A DNA stretch of 7,972 nucleotides, taken from NCBI RefSeq assembly GCF_905209685.1, contig NZ_CAJLUB010000089.1:1-7972 (forward strand). Direction: 5' to 3'. Positions 1 through 5,197 of this stretch are shown here, piece by piece (within the stretch, counting starts at the first letter, position 1; the number at the start of each line of letters is the position of its first letter). The DNA comes from an uncultured Veillonella sp. GTDB lineage: Bacteria > Bacillota > Negativicutes > Veillonellales > Veillonellaceae. The notes below the pieces were generated by a model, which saw only the letters and a list, made by a program, of their open reading frames with translations, was not told where the DNA came from and did no database searches. The position numbers were made by a program, and so were the translations under genes.

Positions 1-1579
1 AACCATAATGTTTAACAGTGGATTCTGGAGAGAAACCAACTTCTGCAGTGATTTCATATGGTGGAATGAATACAGGCATACCTTTGCGCAATTCATGAGC
101 TTCAAGAGCACGATCCAAGATTTTACGAGCCAAATCTTTTGTTTCAGCCAAATTAGTGTGGTGATGATCGTAACCGATATGTTCTGCACCTGGCAAACGA
201 GCTGCATCAGATGTAGTGATAACTTTTGTATTGAAGCAACGTGCTACGTCCATAATAGCAGGGTAAACGTCTTGAACGTCAGCTACCCAGCAATCAAGAG
301 CGCCTGTACCAAGTACAAGTTCAGCACCGATAGCATTACACAATGGAATAACATTTTCATAACGGTACATGCTGGACAAACCAGAGCAGCAGATGCCGTA
401 GAATTGGATACCTTTAGCGCCGATGGCTTTTGCTTTTTCTAAGTACTCTTCAGAAGCACCAATTTTACAAATTTGGGATACTAATGTTGGCAAGTGACCA
501 TGAACAGCGATGTTAACATAACCTTTTTTCAAAGCGCCAATGTTAACTTTAGATGTACGACGACCACCAAGACCGAACAATGCGTCTGTTGCGATGTCTG
601 CAGCTACTACGCCAGTGAATGTGAAAGCAAGGCCACAACGCAAGAATTGTTTCATGTTGCTTTCCCAATCGCCATCTGTACCTACGCATGTACGATGATA
701 TGCATCAAATGCTTCATTGTACGCGGAAATAGGCAAGATATCCAAGTTTTTCCAAACTTCGCGACGTTCAGCAGGAGCCATTGCTGTAATAGTTTTATAT
801 TCGCCAGGCAATGCACGGCTCAAATCTTCAAGCAATACATCTGCCAAGTCATTTGCCACTTCTTTTAAGGAACGGCCTTCTTCAGGAATGTTGAAAGCTT
901 TACATACAGTGCGAATTTTTTCTTCGCCCATAATTGGAATATCCAATTGGTCATTAGCAGCAGCTTTCAAAGAAATCAAAATTTCACGAGCATGCGCACC
1001 ATGTTGAGTCAAACCACCTGCTGCAGCACGTGTCATATTACGAGCTACGATAAGGTCAGCATCGGCACCGCAGACACCGCGAGGACTCTTAGGTGTAATT
1101 TTACATGGACCCATGAAACAAATACGGCAACATACGCCGGCAATACCGAATGTACATTGTGGTTGTTGTTTATCAAAACGGTCAAATACTGTATCGCAAC
1201 CAATTTGCTCCATGCGAAGAATCATTTCGCGTACAGCAGGATCTGGTGTTTGTTCGATAACATCTTGTTTTGTAGGCCAAGTTTTACGATATTCTGCAAC
1301 GGCTTTCATGTAGTCGTTTACGCCATGTTCATGAGGTACCCCTGGTTCATGAGTGTGTGGCACCCATTTATCCGTAGGCAACGCTTTGCCATGACTATGG
1401 TCATGGTCATGATGGTGATCATGGTCGTGATCGTGATGGTGACCGCCACAATGGCAGTGATCATGGTCATGATGATGGTCATGATCATGATGGTGATGAT
1501 GATGGTCATGATCATGATGGTGATGATGTTCGCCATGGCTGTGATCATGGGTATTTTTATTTTCCACATCTTTACTCAT
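1..1579 (-). CDS. cooS: Anaerobic CO dehydrogenase catalytic subunit-like protein (CooS family) with N-terminal His-rich extension; partial, 3' end off window
   Basis: In this family the enzyme interconverts CO and CO2 at a Ni-Fe-S C-cluster, passing electrons through B and D clusters of a homodimer in the cytoplasm. The reading frame is open for 526 codons and leaves the window at its left edge; roughly 200 C-terminal residues are missing. Start: ATG at 1579 with GGAGG six bases upstream. Residues 11-63 are a His/Asp tract with 33 His plus Cys42 and Cys44. The core begins near residue 88. Cys142, Cys150, Cys151, Cys154, Cys159 and Cys170 fit the D- and B-cluster cysteine pattern. V-H-G-H-L-P (His360/His362) fits the C-cluster histidine region, and G-I-C-C-S-G (397-398) fits a C-cluster cysteine. 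L-P-G-A-E-H-I (462-468) is also a CODH motif. Odd: the usual D-x-Q-C motif reads D-V-Q-D (Asp437), and only the first two histidines (193, 196) of the usual histidine channel are kept (Glu199, Ile202 follow). Family assignment is firm; CO activity is uncertain. Confidence 0.93.
   Translation of the reverse strand, partial: MSKDVENKNTHDHSHGEHHHHHDHDHHHHHHDHDHHHDHDHCHCGGHHHDHDHDHHHDHDHSHGKALPTDKWVPHTHEPGVPHEHGVNDYMKAVAEYRKTWPTKQDVIEQTPDPAVREMILRMEQIGCDTVFDRFDKQQPQCTFGIAGVCCRICFMGPCKITPKSPRGVCGADADLIVARNMTRAAAGGLTQHGAHAREILISLKAAANDQLDIPIMGEEKIRTVCKAFNIPEEGRSLKEVANDLADVLLEDLSRALPGEYKTITAMAPAERREVWKNLDILPISAYNEAFDAYHRTCVGTDGDWESNMKQFLRCGLAFTFTGVVAADIATDALFGLGGRRTSKVNIGALKKGYVNIAVHGHLPTLVSQICKIGASEEYLEKAKAIGAKGIQFYGICCSGLSSMYRYENVIPLCNAIGAELVLGTGALDCWVADVQDVYPAIMDVARCFNTKVITTSDAARLPGAEHIGYDHHHTNLAETKDLARKILDRALEAHELRKGMPVFIPPYEITAEVGFSPESTVKHYG
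1471..1524 (-). repeat. Two perfect 27-bp tandem copies inside the His-rich coding region
   Basis: Positions 1471-1497 and 1498-1524 are identical. The 27-bp period equals nine codons, so the reading frame is preserved. In the protein it gives two copies of a nine-residue His/Asp unit (H-H-H-H-H-D-H-D-H, residues 18-26 and 27-35). This looks like an expandable in-frame minisatellite whose copy number could differ between strains and change metal-binding capacity. Confidence 0.85.
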
Positions 1580-1594
1580 AATAATCCTCCTAGG

Positions 1595-1608
1595 GGCCTA
1601 CGTAGGCC
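1595..1608. promoter_or_regulatory. 14-bp perfect palindrome just upstream of the cooS ribosome binding site
   Basis: GGCCTACGTAGGCC is its own reverse complement and lies in the cooS leader, four bases upstream of the GGAGG (1586-1590). It is strikingly GC-rich against an AT-rich leader. In RNA it could fold as a five-pair stem with an ACGU loop. The following bases (CCCCUAGGAGG) offer a second CCUA/UAGG pairing that would include the Shine-Dalgarno sequence. It could be a DNA operator or a translational switch; the sequence does not decide between them. Confidence 0.5.
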
Positions 1609-1711
1609 AACTAATACTAATAAGAAAACATATTCTACTTTTATGCAAGTTAATTCCACCTCAACGATGGGTTTTAAATCCTATCTCCAAAATATGTTTT
1701 AAACTACTATA

Positions 1712-1740
1712 AGTATATTTTCTGAAAGGACATTTGTCAA
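1712..1740 (-). promoter_or_regulatory. Near-consensus sigma-A-type promoter for the cooS-like gene
   Basis: Read on the minus strand: TTGACA (1735-1740, perfect -35), a 17-base spacer, then TATACT (1712-1717, five of six -10 matches). Transcription should start near 1705, giving a leader of about 125 nt that contains the 1595-1608 palindrome. It is the best promoter match in the window, so control may act mainly through a repressor or the leader. Confidence 0.8.
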
Positions 1741-1838
1741 TTAAATTTTGAGAAATTTTTGACTCATTTATGCCTACAAACTATTGTATTAACTATATTC
1801 ATCAAATTCGATAACTTCAGATTCCTTTCATAAAACCA

Positions 1839-1879
1839 AAAGAGGTTAATTCCTTTTATTTTAAGGAATTAACCTCTTT
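1839..1879 (-). terminator. Rho-independent terminator after lysR, possibly bidirectional
   Basis: Positions 1839-1855 and 1863-1879 are perfect reverse complements (17-bp stem) around a seven-base AT loop. The stem starts about 87 bases beyond the lysR stop. On the minus strand it ends in CTCTTT and is followed by TGGTTTTATG, an imperfect U-tract. It separates lysR transcription from the cooS promoter. The stem is AT-rich, so strength is uncertain. Confidence 0.75.
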
Positions 1880-1965
1880 AATCTATATATGTGTATTTTT
1901 TTATCAATATATATGTTTATATGTATCCTAAAGCTATACCATCCTAATAGCTCCATATGTATAAT

Positions 1966-2871
1966 TTATAAAAATTGTTGCATAATCTGTGCTACTTCAG
2001 CTAGATGGAATCGCTTAGCTCTATCCGATCTGGCAACTAATACCAACTGACGGAAACAAAGTTTTGATGCAAGAGGATAAAATTTAACTTTATCATCATC
2101 GCCCTTGCTATTTAACGTGCTTGGTAAGAATGTAATACCATAGTCATCCTCTACCAAGGATCGACAAGTATCAAGATTTTCTGACCCAATAACTGCTTTA
2201 GGTACGAAAGATTCAGCCTGACATAGACGATTTACCAAAGTTCGCAACTTAAGGCCTTCTCTTATGAGAATAAACGGAAATGTTCCAAAGGGTGCTATTT
2301 CATGAATTCCATCCGGTGTCATAAGCGAATCAGCAATAGCTATGGCTTTTTTATTTTCTACACTAACGGCCAATAGAATTTGCTCATCTAGTACAGGATA
2401 GCTTTCAAGAGCTTGAGAATAAATCGGTGTAGGAAACAACCCTACATCTACCAAGCCATCACAAATTTGTTGTTCCAAAAAATGGGACTCTCCTTCTACT
2501 ACGTGGAATTCCCAAGAAGGTTCAATTTGTTGAAAGCTCTTCAATGTTTTTCCCAACATATGGTGGCCATAGAATTGAGACAACCCAATACGAACATGGT
2601 AAGCCGCATCAGACCCTTGATTAATGATAGACTGCGTTAAAGCCTCTACCTTTCCTACTAAGGGCATCCCCTCTTTAGCAATCTGTAATGCTGCCGCCGT
2701 TGGAACAACCTTTGTACGATCTCGAGCAAATAAAGGTACTCCTAACTCAGCCTCGATACGACGAATACTTTGACTTAATGCAGGCTGAGAAATATATAGT
2801 TTTTTAGATGCCTTTGAGAACGATGTCATCTCGACGATGGTACTTATATATTTAATATCCTTTATATCCAT
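1966..2871 (-). CDS. LysR-family transcriptional regulator
   Basis: A 301-residue LysR-type DNA-binding regulator of normal family length. Residues about 4-62 form the winged helix-turn-helix, with the recognisable run S-F-S-K-A-S-K-K-L-Y-I-S-Q-P-A-L-S-Q-S-I (17-36) followed by R-R-I-E-x-E-L-G-V-P-L-F-x-R. Residues about 90-300 are the periplasmic-binding-protein-like effector domain. The ATG at 2871 has AAGGTG about five bases upstream and puts the helix-turn-helix at the usual place. It is codirectional with pckA upstream and the cooS-like gene downstream, each separated by a terminator, so it is probably monocistronic. Unlike many LysR genes it is not divergent from a target, so neither its target nor its effector can be read from context. 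The tandem repeats at 2962-3051 upstream are candidate autoregulatory sites. Confidence 0.95.
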   Translation of the reverse strand: MDIKDIKYISTIVEMTSFSKASKKLYISQPALSQSIRRIEAELGVPLFARDRTKVVPTAAALQIAKEGMPLVGKVEALTQSIINQGSDAAYHVRIGLSQFYGHHMLGKTLKSFQQIEPSWEFHVVEGESHFLEQQICDGLVDVGLFPTPIYSQALESYPVLDEQILLAVSVENKKAIAIADSLMTPDGIHEIAPFGTFPFILIREGLKLRTLVNRLCQAESFVPKAVIGSENLDTCRSLVEDDYGITFLPSTLNSKGDDDKVKFYPLASKLCFRQLVLVARSDRAKRFHLAEVAQIMQQFL

Positions 2872-2903
2872 AGAAACACCTTATAACAAAACATTATTAT
2901 TTA

Positions 2904-2931
2904 ATTATAACTATTTATTACTAAAATACAA
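2904..2931 (-). promoter_or_regulatory. Candidate lysR promoter
   Basis: On the minus strand a perfect TATAAT -10 (2904-2909) lies 16 bases from a weak -35-like TTGTAT (2926-2931). Transcription would start near 2897 with a leader of about 25 nt. The poor -35 is compatible with an activator-dependent promoter, but the region is so AT-rich that a chance -10 is possible. Confidence 0.45.
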
Positions 2932-2961
2932 GTTATATTGTGTAAACCAAAGACTATGTTT

Positions 2962-3051
2962 CATAAATCTAGAATCTATTTTATTCATTAATTCAAAATC
3001 TATTCTTCATTAATCAAAAATCTGTTATCCATTAATCACAAGATAATATAT
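2962..3051. repeat. Imperfect tandem repeats, 22-bp period, upstream of lysR
   Basis: CATTAAT recurs at 2986, 3008 and 3030, exactly 22 bases apart, followed each time by an A-rich stretch and, in the first two, by ATCT. A degenerate earlier copy (CATAAAT at 2962) lies 24 bases before. The 22-bp period is about two helical turns, so all copies face the same side of the DNA. The array sits just upstream of the candidate lysR promoter and between it and the pckA terminator. Regulator binding sites are the simplest reading; that is inference. Confidence 0.6.
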
Positions 3052-3079
3052 CGGTTCTAGAATTATAACAATTATACAT

Positions 3080-3104
3080 AAAAAAGCCCTCCAGACGGAG
3101 GGCC
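3080..3104 (-). terminator. Rho-independent terminator of pckA
   Basis: GCCCTCC (3086-3092) pairs with GGAGGGC (3097-3103) around a four-base AGAC loop. On the minus strand this seven-pair GC-rich stem is followed by six T residues (3080-3085). It lies about 70 bases beyond the pckA stop and is a classic intrinsic terminator in that direction. Confidence 0.9.
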
Positions 3105-3112
3105 TTTAATTC

Positions 3113-3181
3113 GAGTATTTAGTTCAATTGTATTTGAGTATTTAATTCACTTTTATTTGAGTGTTTAGCTCACCTTACATT
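3113..3181 (-). repeat. Three 23-bp tandem repeats in the pckA 3' untranslated region
   Basis: GAGTNTTTA recurs at 3113, 3136 and 3159, exactly 23 bases apart. The last unit overlaps the pckA stop codon (3175-3177) and the array ends just before the terminator. In the pckA mRNA each unit reads roughly UGARYUAAAYACUCR, a small imperfect inverted repeat (for example GAGC...CUC in the unit nearest the stop). All three would be transcribed in the pckA 3' UTR. They could be protein-binding sites on RNA or a slippage-derived microduplication. Confidence 0.65.
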
Positions 3182-4803
3182 AATGTTTTAAGTACATCCA
3201 ATACTTCTTGTGGCAATTCGTTTTTATGACCGATGAGTTTTTCTACATAGTCATAGCGGAACTCGAATGCTTTGTGTAGTTGGTGATGGTATTCACGCAC
3301 TTGGAATGGTGGTTCGAAACCAGGAACCTCTACATAGGAGAGATTTTCATATTTATAGAATGGTTTGAAGTCCAATGTGCCTTCTACCAAACGTTCCAAT
3401 AAATCAAGAGTTACCTCTTTAGGAATTTTGTCTTCCAAGAAGAAGCCTGTATTCATAATGTAGCATTGTACACCACATTCAGAGAACAATTTTTTGTAGC
3501 TTTCATAGTCACGAACCAATGGATATGTACGGAATGGATTTGCATATGGTTCGATAACAAGTGCATTTGGATCAACGTGAGCATCCAGCTTTTCAGCAGT
3601 AGAGCGACGTGTAGCTAGTGTTGCGCCCATTGTAGATGCCAAAACAGGGTCATCAATTTTAAGGATTGGTGGCAACGTTTTATCCTTCATAAGCCATACA
3701 ATGGCATTAACTGGTTGATCTACGTAGTTTACACGATTATCTGTCCAGAATTGAGATTTAATAGCGCGACCATTATTATTACGCACATCTTCTGCCAACA
3801 CAACCTTACGGCCATCCTCATCCATAGTTACGCCAACATTTTGTAGAGTCAACAAGAATTCATTAGCAGGATGTTCCACAGGATAGTCTTGCATTTTGTC
3901 AAAATATGTAGGTTCAAGAGCAATAGAACTCAAGTCATTAGTATTGATGATATACGCATCGTCATGCAAGATAGAAATATCATAACGACCATCATGCTTT
4001 TCATGAGTTAATGTAGATTTACCAGAACCGGACAAGCCAAATACACCGATAGTGTAGCTTTTACCATTATCAAGATTGTAACGTTTCATACCGCCGTGGC
4101 ATGCTACATAGTCGAATCGGTTCGCCAAAGACCACGCCAATGTAAGGGTACCTTTTTTATGCTCACCGAAGTAACGCATACCAAGAATCATAGCGCAGTT
4201 ATGAGCTGGATCAAAAATAGCAAGCCCACCTGGATGACCTGGTACCACATAGTCAGGATCAGAATAGATATAAATGTCGCCTTCTGGAATTTCTACGCTA
4301 TCATTGTAGAATTCTTTTACAGCTGCATCAAAGAACTTAAAGTTCATGATCCAAGAATACAAAATAGATGCGTGATCTTTTGGAATCATCAAATGAGCAC
4401 GAGCAGTAAATTTTTTATCAAGACCTACGATAGTATCAGCAGAAAGCCATTCTTTACCGCGGCTATCATAGACTGCATCACGTGCAATATTAGCAAGTTC
4501 CACTTCGTCAATGCCTTCATCGCCAATAATGCGACGAGCTTTTGCATAGCGACCTGTAGTTTTACCATCGTTTGTAACAAGTACCTTTGCATCAGCTGGC
4601 AAACCTTGCTCGCATGGTTTATATACAGGCATATCGAGGACGATAACGCCAGGTTCTTCAGTGGCAAATTGGTACGCTTGTGCCACAGATGTAATAGGCG
4701 TTACATTGTTTCCATAAAATGCAGTTTCAATAGTACTGCGCATCTTAGAAAATAATGGGTTTGTTTTAATTTCACTTTGCTTCCAAACGCGTCGTGTCGA
4801 CAT
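3175..4803 (-). CDS. pckA: Phosphoenolpyruvate carboxykinase (ATP)
   Basis: Cytoplasmic enzyme interconverting oxaloacetate + ATP and PEP + CO2 + ADP, central to gluconeogenesis and, in some anaerobes, to CO2 fixation into C4 acids. I choose ATG 4803 (542 residues, like the ~540 of E. coli PckA). A longer in-frame start at 4884 would translate through the AAAGGTGAGG ribosome binding region (4815-4824). Visible landmarks: Arg84 in T-G-R, E-H-K-K-G (Lys216/217) for metal and substrate binding, Cys-His at 235-236, the P-loop G-L-S-G-S-G-K-S-T (256-264), the Asp-Asp pair at 281-282, and Arg357 in D-N-R-V-N-Y. Odd: the usual T-G-R-S-P-K-D-K loop reads T-G-R-Y-A-K-A-R, and the usual lid region is replaced by L-A-T-R-R-S-T-A-E (396-404), so this is a divergent branch. 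It has its own promoter region and terminator and is probably monocistronic. Confidence 0.94.
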   Translation of the reverse strand: MSTRRVWKQSEIKTNPLFSKMRSTIETAFYGNNVTPITSVAQAYQFATEEPGVIVLDMPVYKPCEQGLPADAKVLVTNDGKTTGRYAKARRIIGDEGIDEVELANIARDAVYDSRGKEWLSADTIVGLDKKFTARAHLMIPKDHASILYSWIMNFKFFDAAVKEFYNDSVEIPEGDIYIYSDPDYVVPGHPGGLAIFDPAHNCAMILGMRYFGEHKKGTLTLAWSLANRFDYVACHGGMKRYNLDNGKSYTIGVFGLSGSGKSTLTHEKHDGRYDISILHDDAYIINTNDLSSIALEPTYFDKMQDYPVEHPANEFLLTLQNVGVTMDEDGRKVVLAEDVRNNNGRAIKSQFWTDNRVNYVDQPVNAIVWLMKDKTLPPILKIDDPVLASTMGATLATRRSTAEKLDAHVDPNALVIEPYANPFRTYPLVRDYESYKKLFSECGVQCYIMNTGFFLEDKIPKEVTLDLLERLVEGTLDFKPFYKYENLSYVEVPGFEPPFQVREYHHQLHKAFEFRYDYVEKLIGHKNELPQEVLDVLKTLM

Positions 4804-5100
4804 AGTATCCAGATCCTCACCTTTAATATATACGTAATTTCTCTTGTAAAAGTAGTTTAAGATAAGAAAATACTGCATCCGCAAATACTTTCATTATGTT
4901 TTATTGTACCCTTTTCAGACAAATTTGTATACACAAAACAGATGAATTATAAGAAATTAATGCATGCTTATTTCGAATTAGTGCAACACATTTTATATAA
5001 AATATTTTAATAACTCTATCTGTTTTATTGAATTTATCCTAATAATGATTAATATAAAAGAGCTAACTGAATATACATCAACTAATAAAAAAATAAAATG
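4804..5100. other. AT-rich intergenic region upstream of pckA
   Basis: About 300 bases hold the pckA ribosome binding region and the candidate promoter/operator. The remainder (4938-5100) is very AT-rich, with a possible extra -10-like TATAAT on the minus strand near 4950 but no good partner -35. I see no gene, RNA gene or recognisable riboswitch. Confidence 0.5.
4903..4937 (-). promoter_or_regulatory. Candidate pckA promoter with overlapping palindromes
   Basis: On the minus strand TATACA (4926-4931, four of six) and TACAAT (4903-4908, five of six) are 17 bases apart, predicting a start near 4896 and a ~93-nt leader. The -35 overlaps two palindromes: ACAAATTTGT (4919-4928) and TGTATACA (4926-4933), the latter inside TTTG...CAAA (4924-4937). 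A repressor or redox regulator bound there would block the promoter. No named operator consensus fits well. Confidence 0.45.
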
Positions 5101-5124
5101 AGGCTAGGTCATATGACCTAGCCT
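5101..5124 (-). terminator. 24-bp perfect palindrome; terminator of the DUF438/PAS gene, probably bidirectional
   Basis: Positions 5101-5124 are exactly self-complementary, with arms AGGCTAGGTC and GACCTAGCCT around a central ATAT. The minus strand continues CATTTTATTTTTTTATT, a U-rich tail, as expected about 75 bases after the stop codon at 5198. On the plus strand the stem is followed by TTTATT, so it may work both ways. Confidence 0.8.
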
Positions 5125-5197
5125 TTTATTCTAGAAAAACAAATATTTATCTTCTAAATTCAAGTTCCAAATATATCCTCTATATCTATTTTCTAGT

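Larger units (their letters stand above)
1580..1965. other. Intergenic region between lysR and the cooS-like gene
   Basis: These 386 bases hold the cooS ribosome binding site (GGAGG, 1586-1590), the leader palindrome, the promoter and the lysR terminator, described separately. The stretch 1880-1965 is AT-rich with several ATATATGT-like runs and one weak inverted repeat (AGCTAT 1932-1937 with ATAGCT 1947-1952). I see no credible gene or known riboswitch here. Confidence 0.6.

Noticed and set aside
494..1007. Overlapping plus-strand frames of about 100 codons
   Set aside because: Antisense shadows of the CooS-like coding region, which is strongly supported by ordered cysteine motifs.
947..1702. 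Plus-strand open frame of 251 codons rich in Met/Val/Ile
   Set aside because: It is the antisense of the His/Asp coding tract (CAT/GAT codons read as ATG/ATC/GTC) and runs through the cooS promoter and leader; no ribosome binding site or recognisable domain.
1580..1710. Riboswitch in the ~125-nt cooS leader
   Set aside because: Apart from the short palindrome, no conserved aptamer core (for example cobalamin or NiCo-type) could be recognised by eye; a covariance-model search would be needed.
2962..3181. CRISPR-like array between lysR and pckA
   Set aside because: The repeats are contiguous with a 22- or 23-bp period, have no spacers, and fall into two different unit families split by a terminator; no cas genes are nearby.
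4096..4755. Plus-strand open frame of 219 codons
   Set aside because: Wholly antisense to conserved pckA sequence; the composition is that of a shadow frame and there is no ribosome binding site.
4804..4884. N-terminal extension of PEP carboxykinase from an upstream ATG at 4884
   Set aside because: It would encode 27 extra residues unlike PckA, including the sequence that forms the ribosome binding region for ATG 4803; the shorter form matches family length.
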